From the NCBI GenBank assembly GCA_964655245.1, contig CAZZLQ010000003.1, forward strand, positions 1-64,000: a DNA stretch of 64,000 bases, in the 5' to 3' direction. The notes beneath the pieces are model-generated. The model was not told where the DNA came from. It did not search any database and worked only from the letters and a program-made list of their open reading frames with translations. This stretch comes from JBEIHI01 sp964655245. Lineage in GTDB: Bacteria; Bdellovibrionota; UBA2394. How positions within the stretch are numbered: the stretch's first letter is position 1; each line of letters begins with the position of its first letter. The translations under genes and the position numbers were made by a program. This document shows positions 18,009 to 26,675 of this stretch, piece by piece.

Positions 18009-19642
18009 ACTTCCCGCATCGGAATGCGAACTTTGGTTTTGGCCGCGTAATCAATGGCTTCTTGATAGCCTGCATCCACATGGCGAATCACGCCCATGCC
18101 CGGATCGGATGTCAGCGTTCTCTCCAGTCGTGCGTCGGCATCGGCGGAGCCATCGGCCACGATCACAACTCCTGAGTGCTGAGAGTATCCCATGCCTACT
18201 CCCCCGCCGTGATGAAAACTCACCCATGAAGCCCCATTGGCTGTGGCGATCATGGCATTAAGAATCGGCCAATCACTGACAGCGTCACTGCCGTCCTTCA
18301 TGGCTTCGGTTTCGCGGTTGGGTGAAGCAACTGAGCCGCAATCCAGATGATCGCGACCAATCACGATCGGAGCTTTGACTTTTTTGGTGCGCACAAGCTC
18401 GTTGAACATCAAACCCGCTTTGGCGCGCTCACCGTATTTGAGCCAGCAGATTCGAGCCGGCAAGCCTTGGAACTGCACGCGTTTGCCTGCTTCTTCGAGC
18501 CATCGATGCAATCGATGGTGATCGGGGAAAAGCTTGATGAGAGCTTGATCGGTAACTTTGATATCTTCGGGATCTCCGGAAAGCGCTACCCACCGAAACG
18601 GACCATTGCCTTCACAAAACATCGGGCGAATAAAGGCAGGCACAAAGCCCGGATACGCAAAGGCGTCTTTGTATCCCGCTTCCAAAGCATGTCCGCGTAA
18701 GTTATTGCCGTAATCAAACACAATGCTGCCGCGTTTTTGGAACTCCACCATGGCTTGGCAATGTTTGACCATGGTCTGCAAACTCATCTCTTTGTATCGA
18801 GTGGGATTCCTGCGAGCCTCAGCAAGAGACTTCATGTCAACGCCTTCGGGAACGTAGCCGTAGACAGGATCGTGAGCTGACGTTTGATCCGTCACCATGG
18901 GTGGCAGAACATTGCGCTTAAGCAGCTCATGATAAACCGTGGCCGCATTGCCGACGAGACCGACTGAGATGGGCTTTCGGCTTTGGGTGGCTTCGTTGAT
19001 CCATTTCAGCGCTTCATCCAAGGAGTGAGTCATTTTGTCGAGATACTTGGTGTCGAGTCGCTTTTGAATTCGAGAGGGATCGACATCCACGCCCAGAAAA
19101 CTTGCGCCCGCAATGACAGCGGCCAGAGGCTGAGCTCCACCCATTCCTCCTAAACCACCAGAGAGAATCCATTTGTTGGTCAGGTCGCCATTGAAGTGCT
19201 TTCGACCACACTCAGCAAAAGTTTCGTAAGTGCCCTGCAAAATTCCCTGGGTCCCGATATAGATCCAAGAGCCTGCGGTCATTTGGCCGTACATCATGAG
19301 ACCTTTGGCTTCGAGCTCATCAAAGTGCTGCCACGTGGACCAGCGCGGAACCAAGTTGGAGTTGGCAAGCAAAACGCGAGGAGCATCTTTGTGAGATTTA
19401 AAAATCCCAACGGGCTTACCGGATTGCACAAGCAAGGTTTCATCGGAATCCAAATTCTGAAGCGACTTAATGATGGCCTCAAGAGCTTTGGGATTTCGAG
19501 CCGCTTTTCCCCGGCCTCCGTAAACCACGAGGTCTTCGGGTCTTTCGGCCACCTCGGGATCTAAGTTGTTTTGAAGCATTCTCAAAGCTGCTTCTTGAAT
19601 CCATCCTTTACAGTGAAGTTCCGTTCCTCGATATGCGCGCAT
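18005..19642 (-). CDS. hutU: Urocanate hydratase HutU
   Basis: Second step of histidine degradation, urocanate to imidazolone propionate, using tightly bound NAD+. Signatures: NNLDPEVAERPEDLVVYGG, WILSGGLGGMGGAQPLA (NAD region), and DHLDCGSVASPNRETEAMKD with the conserved Cys. Length 545 aa matches the family. The ATG at 19642 is the only possible start after an in-frame stop. A strong terminator lies only 42 bases upstream, so its promoter must be very close or expression depends on read-through. hutH lies 5.5 kb away at 25146-26627; hutI and hutG are not in the window. Confidence 0.95.
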   Translation of the reverse strand: MRAYRGTELHCKGWIQEAALRMLQNNLDPEVAERPEDLVVYGGRGKAARNPKALEAIIKSLQNLDSDETLLVQSGKPVGIFKSHKDAPRVLLANSNLVPRWSTWQHFDELEAKGLMMYGQMTAGSWIYIGTQGILQGTYETFAECGRKHFNGDLTNKWILSGGLGGMGGAQPLAAVIAGASFLGVDVDPSRIQKRLDTKYLDKMTHSLDEALKWINEATQSRKPISVGLVGNAATVYHELLKRNVLPPMVTDQTSAHDPVYGYVPEGVDMKSLAEARRNPTRYKEMSLQTMVKHCQAMVEFQKRGSIVFDYGNNLRGHALEAGYKDAFAYPGFVPAFIRPMFCEGNGPFRWVALSGDPEDIKVTDQALIKLFPDHHRLHRWLEEAGKRVQFQGLPARICWLKYGERAKAGLMFNELVRTKKVKAPIVIGRDHLDCGSVASPNRETEAMKDGSDAVSDWPILNAMIATANGASWVSFHHGGGVGMGYSQHSGVVIVADGSADADARLERTLTSDPGMGVIRHVDAGYQEAIDYAAKTKVRIPMREV

Positions 19643-19951
19643 AAGTCAGTTTTGGCATAGATCGAGGGGGGCCGTCACCAGACAAAAAAAGACCCCGATG
19701 CCTAAGAGGCAGCGGGGTCGAGGTTGAGGCGGCACTGTTGATATTTGCTTTTTCAGTGTTGAGCCACCACGCCGGCAGCCAACGCTGACAAGAGAGTGCG
19801 AGGAGTGAGCCAATTGAGCTCTTGAGAATAAACGGAGGATAAACGCCTCCGAAGTGAGCACCCATCAAGGTCTTTAAAAAATGCGGACAATCCCGGCAAG
19901 AAGCGGCAATCCTCGTCTCAGGATCTTTCAATTGAGGGCTGCCGAGTTTGA
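19643..19951. other. 309-base gap between the TIGR02147 gene and hutU
   Basis: No convincing gene: a minus-strand frame of 107 codons runs through the terminator hairpin and has no recognisable features. Visible elements are the terminator at 19684-19719 and a small inverted repeat CGGAGG/CCTCCG around 19833-19851. Confidence 0.6.
19684..19719 (-). terminator. Rho-independent terminator after the TIGR02147 gene
   Basis: Minus strand: GACCCCG-stem (19719-19713) pairs with CGGGGTC (19697-19691), extended by GCCT/AGGC inside, then seven T (19690-19684). Ends the dockerin/TIGR02147 transcript; it could also act as an attenuator for hutU, whose ATG lies 42 bases further on. Confidence 0.85.
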
Positions 19952-20806
19952 CTACTTGGTGAGAGGAAACATCTGAAGATTGATCTGATAAACCCGGTTG
20001 TGAGAGGGCTTCACTTGACCGTACTTCTGAAACACGCGGCGACGAAACTCCGTCACTTCCTGCTTGAGCTGATCGAGCTCATCATCCCCCAAGGTGATCG
20101 TCATCCCCGTGATCTCTCGCAGGGAAACGGCAACAAGGTCCTGGGCCTCTTGGGCCTTCTTCATCATCGCTCGATGAAACTCAGGAATCAGAGCTGAGAT
20201 ATCCGTGACATCATCCGTCTCCACTGTGGGCTCAGACTGCACAACATGAGAGCCCTCTGATCGAATGAGACCGAGACTGAACAGGGTTTTCAGCGCCTGA
20301 GCCACTTCCAGCGCGGTGACCTTGCCAGCAAGCCGTGAAGCAATCCATTGAGGATCCATTTTAAAATCCGACAAACCCACCATTTCTCGAATCACAGGAT
20401 AGTACCAATTCGTAAAATAGGAATACTGCTGCTCTTTGAGCTTGGTTTTTTTGCGATGTAGACGCTCATCCAAAATCCTATGCTTGAGACCCTCTTTGAC
20501 CGACCCATCGGAAAGGGTTTCCAGTAAAACCAAATCTAAAAATGCTTTGGATTCCACCTTGTTCAAAGCAAATCCCTGAGCCAACTTCCGCGCCACCTTC
20601 TCGGACAAAGCAATCCGACCTGAGACGATATTGTGAATGTGACCTGAACTCGACATTCCGATTTCTTTGGAAAACTTGCGGAAGCTAAATCCGGTTTGAG
20701 ACTGTTGAAGATGATTCAAACGAGCACTGACAAAAGATCGAGCATCAACAAAGTCAAAAACGCTTGGTTCGGTGAGATTGAGTGATTCAACAGCCTGAGC
20801 TCTCAT
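19952..20806 (-). CDS. TIGR02147/DUF4423-type regulator
   Basis: 284 aa. Pattern of the TIGR02147 family known mainly from Bdellovibrio-like bacteria and Fibrobacter: an N-terminal helix-turn-helix-like segment (FSFRKFSKEIGMSSSGHIHN), 'ALNKVESKAFLDLVLLE', the tract YSYFTNWYYPVIREMVGLSDF, a winged-helix-like middle (VTALEVAQALKTLFSLGLI) and the C-terminal VYQINLQMFPLT. Members are thought to be regulators; the target is unknown. Start at 20806 is well supported: GGGAGG six bases upstream and an ATGA overlap with the stop of the dockerin lipoprotein gene. The two genes form a sigma-54-promoted pair ending at the 19684 terminator. Confidence 0.85.
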   Translation of the reverse strand: MRAQAVESLNLTEPSVFDFVDARSFVSARLNHLQQSQTGFSFRKFSKEIGMSSSGHIHNIVSGRIALSEKVARKLAQGFALNKVESKAFLDLVLLETLSDGSVKEGLKHRILDERLHRKKTKLKEQQYSYFTNWYYPVIREMVGLSDFKMDPQWIASRLAGKVTALEVAQALKTLFSLGLIRSEGSHVVQSEPTVETDDVTDISALIPEFHRAMMKKAQEAQDLVAVSLREITGMTITLGDDELDQLKQEVTEFRRRVFQKYGQVKPSHNRVYQINLQMFPLTK

Positions 20807-21417
20807 AACGCACCTCCCTGGCCGCTCAAGTCTACTCCCAAGCAATTGAGCACAATCGCCACATCAAACTGGTCAACGAACTGATCCTGATTGATGTCCC
20901 CTCGAGAATCACCAAAAGAGAAATAGGAATTGATGATTGCAAGATCGGCTCCCGTGATTGATTGATCTTGATCTAAGTCAGCCGCTTCACACTTCTGCTG
21001 TCCAACAGGTTGCCGTGGTCCCACAGACCCTCCATAGGGTCGGCACTCAAACGTATCGAAGGATGGATAGTCCGCGGCATTGAAGCTAACCGCTGCGCCA
21101 ACCTGCCGACTCAAAAAGATCCATTGTTCAATAGTGGTCAAACCATAAAGCTCAATCCCAAGGGGCCAGCTCTCTGGAGGGGTTCCTTCAGCAGGATAGA
21201 AATGACATGTGATGAAATCCCCAGCTCTTGTCATCACCATGCTTCCGGGGGAATTCCCCACAAAGGTCCCACCGTTTCCAAATTTGTCTTCTAAACTCCA
21301 GTCAGAGTTGGAGTCCGCAGACCCAGCTGGCGAGAATTCCGAAGCACAGCCAGAAACGATCAAGGAAAAAACAATCAGATGAAAAAATGATTTAGAGAAA
21401 ACATCCCACACGCCCAT
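20803..21417 (-). CDS. Lipoprotein with C-terminal dockerin-like EF-hand repeats
   Basis: About 204 aa. The signal peptide ends in a lipobox (LIVSGC) with Cys lipidation and Ala at +2. The C-terminus carries two calcium-loop repeats of dockerin type I form, DLDQDQSITGADLAIIN and DINQDQFVDQFDVAIVLN, about 30 residues apart. The middle has two or three Cys and no recognised fold. Dockerins usually dock to cohesins; no cohesin is seen here. The sigma-54 site puts transcription start near 21420, so the ATG at 21417 would be nearly leaderless and a GTG at 21411 is an alternative. A longer TTG frame at 21435 lies inside the promoter and is rejected. Coupled by ATGA to the TIGR02147 gene. Confidence 0.75.
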   Translation of the reverse strand: MGVWDVFSKSFFHLIVFSLIVSGCASEFSPAGSADSNSDWSLEDKFGNGGTFVGNSPGSMVMTRAGDFITCHFYPAEGTPPESWPLGIELYGLTTIEQWIFLSRQVGAAVSFNAADYPSFDTFECRPYGGSVGPRQPVGQQKCEAADLDQDQSITGADLAIINSYFSFGDSRGDINQDQFVDQFDVAIVLNCLGVDLSGQGGAL

Positions 21418-21430
21418 ACCGGGACAAGAG

Positions 21431-21447
21431 AGCAAGGGATGTGCCAG
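21431..21447 (-). promoter_or_regulatory. Sigma-54 promoter of the dockerin/TIGR02147 pair
   Basis: Minus strand TGGCACATCCCTTGCT: GG (21444-21445) and GC (21432-21433) are 10 bases apart in a full TGGCAC-N5-TTGC context. Confidence 0.75.
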
Positions 21448-21492
21448 AGCGATTCGGCTCTAAAGCCTTAAGAACCGCATCGAGAGACCGTC

Positions 21493-21528
21493 AAAACCCT
21501 GACTCCGAAAGAGATGTGGAGTCAGGGT
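21493..21528 (-). terminator. Rho-independent terminator after katG
   Basis: Perfect 11-bp stem ACCCTGACTCC / GGAGTCAGGGT (21496-21506 with 21518-21528) followed on the minus strand by TTTT. It begins 28 bases after the katG stop and sits upstream of the dockerin promoter. Confidence 0.75.
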
Positions 21529-21556
21529 CTGACGATTCAAGGTCTGTTTAGATTAA

Positions 21557-23836
21557 CTAAAATCGATCATTCGACATGACTTTGTTCCAAGCGGATGCAA
21601 AATCACGAGCGAATTTCTGACCCGCATCATCGGCAGCGTAGACCTCTGCAATGGTGCGAAGTTCAGAGTGCGATCCAAAGATCAAATCCACAGGTGTTGC
21701 CGTCCATTTGACCTTTCCAGTGGCGCGATCTTTTCCTTCATAGACGCCTTCTTGCGAAGCTGACTTCTCCCACTTCGTTGAAAAATCCATGAGGTTCACA
21801 AAGAAGTCATTGGTAAGAACTCCCGGCTGATCCGTCATGAGACCATGAGTTGACCCACCAGCATTCGCTCCTAAGGCTCGCATGCCTCCGATGAGCACCG
21901 TCATCTCAGGCACCGTCAAGCTGAGCATACTCGCTCGATCCACCAACATCTCTGTCGGAGAGCCGTAGCCGCCCTCAACAAAGTAGTTTCGGAAGCCATC
22001 GGCTTTGGGCTCAAGCACCTCAAACGAAGCAACGTCCGTTTGCTCTTGAGAGGCATCGGTTCGGCCCGGAGTGAAGGGCACTTTGATATTGTAGCCGGCA
22101 TCCTTGGCAGCCTTCTCAACAGCAGCGCAGCCGCCGAGCACAATCACATCAGCCAATGAAACCTTCTTTCCGCCGGTAGCTGAAGCGTTGAACGCTGATT
22201 GAATCTCGGACAGCTTGTTTAAGACTGAAGCAAGCTCTTGAGGGTCATTGACCTGCCAATCCTTTTGCGGAGCAAGACGAACTCGAGCACCATTGGCTCC
22301 CCCACGCTTGTCAGTTGATCGGAAGCTCGCAGCAGAAGCCCATGCCGTTCGAACCAACTGCGGGATACTGAGGCCTGAATTCAAGATCTGGCCCTTGAGA
22401 TTTTCAATATCCGCCGAGTCGATCAGCTTATGATCAACAGCCGGAACAGGATCCTGCCAGGTCAGAATTTCTTTAGGCACTTCGGATCCCACATACCGAG
22501 CACGAGGTCCTAAATCTCGATGCGTCAGTTTGAACCAGGCTTTGGCAAACGCCAGCTCAAAGTCCTTGGGATTTTCTAAGAAGCGCTTGGAGATTTTTTC
22601 GTAAGCAGGATCAAACCGAAGAGCCAAGTCGGTGGTGAACATCACCGGAGCATGACGTTTATTAGGATCATGCGCATCGGGCACCATGTTTGCTGCACTC
22701 TTGTCATCGGGAATCCACTGAGTGGCTCCTGCTGGGCTCTTAGTCTTCACCCAGTTAAAGGCAAACAAATTGGCGAGGTAGAGATTAGACCATCGAGTGG
22801 GAGCTGCCGTCCATGCACCTTCAAGACCTGAGGTAATGGTGTCTGCACCTTTTCCGGTTCCGCAGGTGTTGGTCCAACCAAATCCCTGCTCTTCGATTTT
22901 GGCCGCAGCAGGTTCAGGACCCACGCAGTTGTCGGGCTTTCGCGCACCATGAGCTTTTCCGAAGGTATGTCCACCAGCAATGAGTGCGACAGTTTCTTCA
23001 TCGTTCATGGCCATTCGTCCAAAGGTTTCGCGAATATCTTTGGCTGCAGCAAGTGGATCAGGATTTCCGTTGGGTCCTTCTGGGTTCACATAGATGAGGC
23101 CCATCTGAACAGCTCCAAGGGGCTTTGCCAGCTTGCGACCTTCGCTGTAGCGCTGATCGGCAAGCATTTTGGTTTCAGGTCCCCAGTATACGAGATCTGG
23201 CTCCCAATCATCCGCACGACCTCCGGCAAAACCAAAAGTGGTGAATCCCATATTTTCGAGTGCAACGTTTCCGGTCAAAACCATCAAGTCGCCCCACGAA
23301 ATTTTTCGACCGTATTTTTTCTTCACGGGCCAAAGCAACCTTCGAGCCTTGTCGAGGTTCGCGTTATCAGGCCAGCTGTTGAGAGGTTCAAAGCGAAGCT
23401 GTCCACCGTCCGAACCTCCGCGACCATCCCCCGTTCGATAGGTACCGGCACTATGCCAGGCCATTCGAATGAAAAATGGTCCGTAGTTTCCATAATCAGC
23501 GGGCCACCAGGCTTGAGATTTGGTGAGCGCGGCTTCGATATCTTTTTTGACGGCCTTCAAATCAAGACTCGCAAACTCTTTGGCATAGTTGAAGTTTTCC
23601 CCCATGGGATTGGAGGTTGGTGACTGAGCGCGAAGCGGTTGAAGGTTCAAGCTCTCCGGCCACCAAAACTGATTGGAGCGTGGCTGCCCAGTGACCGCTG
23701 CAGCCATAGACGATGCCGGCGCAGCAGCTTGTGAGGCTTGCTTGGCCGCACCACAGCCCGCAAGAGCCGCCACGAGAATCACGGATGCGACTGATGTTGA
23801 AACAGACGCATGGATTCTGCGGAAGTTTAGTTTCAT
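21557..23836 (-). CDS. katG: Catalase-peroxidase KatG with a lipoprotein signal
   Basis: Bifunctional haem catalase-peroxidase, 759 aa. Active-site Arg124, Trp127 and distal His128 (FFIRMAWHSAGTYR), the Met-Tyr-Trp adduct partners Tyr249 (GLIYVNPEG) and Met275 (FGRMAM), and proximal His290 (AGGHTFGKAHG) are all present. The C-terminal duplicated domain is complete. Unusually, the protein begins with a secretion signal and lipobox ending LVAALAGC (Cys28) with Gly at +2, so it should be a lipid-anchored periplasmic or outer-membrane enzyme rather than cytoplasmic. AAGGAG stands 7 bases before the ATG, so this start is firm and the signal is not an artefact. Single transcription unit, with a terminator downstream. 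Confidence 0.96.
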   Translation of the reverse strand: MKLNFRRIHASVSTSVASVILVAALAGCGAAKQASQAAAPASSMAAAVTGQPRSNQFWWPESLNLQPLRAQSPTSNPMGENFNYAKEFASLDLKAVKKDIEAALTKSQAWWPADYGNYGPFFIRMAWHSAGTYRTGDGRGGSDGGQLRFEPLNSWPDNANLDKARRLLWPVKKKYGRKISWGDLMVLTGNVALENMGFTTFGFAGGRADDWEPDLVYWGPETKMLADQRYSEGRKLAKPLGAVQMGLIYVNPEGPNGNPDPLAAAKDIRETFGRMAMNDEETVALIAGGHTFGKAHGARKPDNCVGPEPAAAKIEEQGFGWTNTCGTGKGADTITSGLEGAWTAAPTRWSNLYLANLFAFNWVKTKSPAGATQWIPDDKSAANMVPDAHDPNKRHAPVMFTTDLALRFDPAYEKISKRFLENPKDFELAFAKAWFKLTHRDLGPRARYVGSEVPKEILTWQDPVPAVDHKLIDSADIENLKGQILNSGLSIPQLVRTAWASAASFRSTDKRGGANGARVRLAPQKDWQVNDPQELASVLNKLSEIQSAFNASATGGKKVSLADVIVLGGCAAVEKAAKDAGYNIKVPFTPGRTDASQEQTDVASFEVLEPKADGFRNYFVEGGYGSPTEMLVDRASMLSLTVPEMTVLIGGMRALGANAGGSTHGLMTDQPGVLTNDFFVNLMDFSTKWEKSASQEGVYEGKDRATGKVKWTATPVDLIFGSHSELRTIAEVYAADDAGQKFARDFASAWNKVMSNDRF

Positions 23837-23890
23837 AAAGTACTCCTTTCTCGAGTAAAAATTCCCGAGTAGGTTCCCAAACTTTTTTTA

Positions 23891-23912
23891 GAAAAGCAGC
23901 AAAAAGTTGCTG
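23891..23912 (-). terminator. Possible terminator after the second HEAT gene
   Basis: CAGCAA/TTGCTG six-base-pair hairpin with a four-base loop, followed on the minus strand by CTTTTC. It lies 30 bases after the HEAT gene stop and before katG. The short stem and T-run make it modest. Confidence 0.45.
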
Positions 23913-23941
23913 TGCTTAGTACCTTTGTGCGAGCGGCAATC

Positions 23942-24883
23942 TCAACGATCTTTGACGATCAACCGGAGCGGCTCAAGGCCCACGTTCGTAAACTCATCCT
24001 TGCAAAGAAATCCAGAGAGGTTTTTCACGCTGATCGCCACTTGCAAGCTTGAGATTGCCTCCCTCCCCCTGGCAAGAGCTCCCGTGACGCTGATATGGCG
24101 CTCAGTATCATCAGGATTTTCGGCAAAGAAGTCTGTCTCGTTTGAAAGTTGTCCGACAGCTTGCACCCCTTGAAATCGAGCGCCAACAGTCCCAGGAGTA
24201 TTATTGGCTTCAGACACGAACTCCAGGATCTCTAACTCAATTGAGTCGCCAACGACACGGGTTCTTAGCGTGACTCGATACGGACTATGATCCGAACCGT
24301 CACAGCTGCTGAGCAGTTTCACTTGGCCCGAAAAAGTCGATGTGACCCCCGCCGACTGTGAGGAGTTTATCTTCTCAACGAGGTTTTGAGCATTTCTTCG
24401 CACCTTCGCGTCCGCATCAGTTTGAGCAATTTCCTCGAGAGTGGCGAGTGCAGGAGAGGCAACCTCACTCATGCTCGAAAGAGTCTTGATCGCTTGGCGG
24501 CGAAGAATCGGGTCAGATGACTTCAGAGCTTTGGTGAGAGCAAGAACAGCCGAGGGCTCTCGAGTTCCAAGTTTGCGGAGCGCAATGGCCGCCTCCGTGC
24601 GACTTTGAGTTGATGCACTGAGCTCAAGGCTGTCGATCAATTGGGGAACGACCTTAGAAGCATTCCTTCGTAGTTCTTTGCAGGCTTTTTTGCTAACGGG
24701 GGAAGTGGAACCAACACAGTCCGAGACAAGCTTCTGGGGCTCCTTGTCCAGGATCTGCTCCCCACGCACCTGACTCAATCGAGCTTCCTCAATGATAGCT
24801 AACGGCTCTTCCGTCTCCGGGCCGCGGCACTCGCCCGATTTAGGTTGAATGGAAACTAAAAAAGATAAAGCGATAAGAATCAC
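23942..24883 (-). CDS. Secreted HEAT-repeat protein
   Basis: 313 aa. A short N-terminal hydrophobic signal (VILIALSFLVSIQP-type) is followed by about 25 residues and then four or so HEAT helical pairs at about 75-170 (VVPQLIDSLELSAS, AAIALRKLGTREPSAVLAL, RRQAIKTLSSM, KVRRNAQNLVEKI). The C-terminal ~130 residues look like a beta-rich domain with two Cys, of unknown family. Start is GTG at 24883, supported by AAAAGGAG five bases upstream. It has its own sigma-54-type promoter (24936-24952). Function unknown; probable envelope scaffold or inhibitor. Confidence 0.75.
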   Translation of the reverse strand: MILIALSFLVSIQPKSGECRGPETEEPLAIIEEARLSQVRGEQILDKEPQKLVSDCVGSTSPVSKKACKELRRNASKVVPQLIDSLELSASTQSRTEAAIALRKLGTREPSAVLALTKALKSSDPILRRQAIKTLSSMSEVASPALATLEEIAQTDADAKVRRNAQNLVEKINSSQSAGVTSTFSGQVKLLSSCDGSDHSPYRVTLRTRVVGDSIELEILEFVSEANNTPGTVGARFQGVQAVGQLSNETDFFAENPDDTERHISVTGALARGREAISSLQVAISVKNLSGFLCKDEFTNVGLEPLRLIVKDR

Positions 24884-24935
24884 GGGTTCTCCTTTTTGAA
24901 ACAGTAGCCGAGTAAGCGCACATGTGCCGAGGAGG

Positions 24936-24952
24936 TTGCAAGTGGTATGCCA
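24936..24952 (-). promoter_or_regulatory. Sigma-54 promoter of the second HEAT gene
   Basis: Minus strand TGGCATACCACTTGCAA: GG 24950-24951, GC 24938-24939, spacing 10. It differs from the 60239-60255 site only in the N5 spacer. Predicted start near 24926, giving a leader of about 43 bases. Confidence 0.75.
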
Positions 24953-25145
24953 TTCAAAGTTTGTTTTGTGATGGACAGCTTAAGTAAAGGAACTTTCAAT
25001 CACTTACACTCGAGCACTCGAAAAGAAGGAAAACATCGCTCTCTTCGAAACTGCGGCAAGTTGGCCTCAGGAGGCACGCCAGAGTCTCAGAGTCTGCGTT
25101 ACGTTCTTGTGGCATGCTCGGCGCTGAAGATTCCCCAAGGAATGC

Positions 25146-26627
25146 TTAACTCATTAGCTCTTCAAGCTGCTGAAGATCATCCGAAAAAACTCGATCGCCA
25201 GATCGGAACAATGACGGAACTTCAGACTGAAGCTGCTTCAAAAACTTCTCAACAGCCGGAGCAAATGAGGCCTTGGACTTTCGAGACTCCAAAACACACG
25301 CTCGCACACCACAGAGAATCTCACCCGCCACCATTCGGCGCAAATTGGTCACCACAAGGTGTGCCTTTCGCGCAGCCCACGGCGCCATGCTCACATGATC
25401 CTCTTGATTGCCGTTCGTGGAAATCGTATCCGCCGAAGCCGGAAACGCGAGCGTTTTGTTTTCACTCGCCAACGCCGACAAGGCCGTATGCACAATCATC
25501 AGCCCGCTCTCCACTCCGGGGCGATCCGCCAAAAAACTCGCCGATCGAGTTGTAGAGGGGTTAACCACCTGATCCACCCGTCTTTCAAGCAAATTCCCCA
25601 TCGTCACCATCGCCATCGTCAGCAAATCAGACGCCATGCTCACCGACTGAGCATGAAAATGCCCACCCGACACAAGCTCTGATCCAATCAAAACAGGATT
25701 GTCGGAAACGGAGTTGACCTCATCCTGCAAAATCTCCTCAGCTCGCTCCAAAATTGACAAGCAAGGACCCATCACCTGAGGAATACATCGAAACGAGTAG
25801 GCATCTTGAACGATCTCACAATCTTCATGAGATTTCATATGCTGAGAGCCCTTCAAAAGATCTCGAATCTGTTTGGCCACCATCTGCTGATGCGGATGTG
25901 CCTTCAACGAATGCAAATCCTCGCGATACACGGAATCCGTCGCTCGATGCCCTTCCACAGAAACAGCAATCGCATGAAGCATCCAAGGCCAAAGATCTTT
26001 GATCTCTCTCATTACCTGAAGCGAAAGCGCCAATGAAAACTGAGTACCATTGATGAGAGCCAATCCCTCTTTGGCATAAACTGTCAGGGGCTTGAGCTTC
26101 TTGGCTTTGAGCGCAGCTGCAGCTTTGAGCTTTCGATCTCCCACCCGAAACGCCCCTTCACCCATGAACGTCAAACCCAAATGCGCAAGAGGCGCCAAGT
26201 CTCCCGAAGCTCCCACACTTCCTTGAACCGGGATCCACGGAATCAAATCGTGATTAAGATAATCCAAATGCCGCTGAACCATTTGCGGAGAAAGACCTGA
26301 GTAGGATTTGCCAAGAGAAATCGCTCGAAGCAACAACAAACGACGCACCACCTCTTCAGAAGTAGGTTCGCCCATACCTGAAGCATGCGAGCGCAGCAAA
26401 TTCACCTGCAATTCATAGAGCGAATCCCCAGAAATTTTGACCTGAGCCAAACGACCAAAACCCGTATTCACTCCGTAAATCGCTTCATTGGAGACCGCCA
26501 ACGCCTGAACACGATCAAACGCACGTTGGCACTTTTGTGCAGCCTTGGTGGAGAGTTTAAAGCTGCTCTCACCCAGAATTTCTTCAACTTCATCGACGGT
26601 AAATTTTGATTGAGGCTCCAGGATCAT
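25146..26627 (-). CDS. hutH: Histidine ammonia-lyase HutH
   Basis: First step of histidine degradation, histidine to urocanate plus ammonia. The MIO cofactor forms from Ala-Ser-Gly in GSVGASGDLAPLAH (about residues 137-150). Other signatures: YGVNTGFG near the N-terminus and NQEDHVSMA towards the C-terminus. Length 493 aa is normal for the family. Start ATG at 26627, with AGG a few bases upstream. Divergent from cbs across only 48 bases. Separated from hutU by other genes, so the hut pathway is not one operon here. Confidence 0.95.
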   Translation of the reverse strand: MILEPQSKFTVDEVEEILGESSFKLSTKAAQKCQRAFDRVQALAVSNEAIYGVNTGFGRLAQVKISGDSLYELQVNLLRSHASGMGEPTSEEVVRRLLLLRAISLGKSYSGLSPQMVQRHLDYLNHDLIPWIPVQGSVGASGDLAPLAHLGLTFMGEGAFRVGDRKLKAAAALKAKKLKPLTVYAKEGLALINGTQFSLALSLQVMREIKDLWPWMLHAIAVSVEGHRATDSVYREDLHSLKAHPHQQMVAKQIRDLLKGSQHMKSHEDCEIVQDAYSFRCIPQVMGPCLSILERAEEILQDEVNSVSDNPVLIGSELVSGGHFHAQSVSMASDLLTMAMVTMGNLLERRVDQVVNPSTTRSASFLADRPGVESGLMIVHTALSALASENKTLAFPASADTISTNGNQEDHVSMAPWAARKAHLVVTNLRRMVAGEILCGVRACVLESRKSKASFAPAVEKFLKQLQSEVPSLFRSGDRVFSDDLQQLEELMS

Positions 26628-26675
26628 AACGCCTAAAGTAAGCCAAACAGACCGGAAAGAGAAGGAAGGGTTTTT

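Noticed and set aside
19608..19931. A 107-codon minus-strand frame between the TIGR02147 gene and hutU
   Set aside because: It runs through a strong terminator hairpin into hutU and has no recognisable protein features or ribosome site.
21418..21435. TTG start at 21435 for the dockerin lipoprotein
   Set aside because: It lies inside the predicted sigma-54 promoter, upstream of the transcript start.
24947..25555. A 202-codon plus-strand frame in the gap after hutH
   Set aside because: Most of it is antisense to hutH, its start coincides with the -24 element of a sigma-54 promoter, and its composition looks like a shadow.
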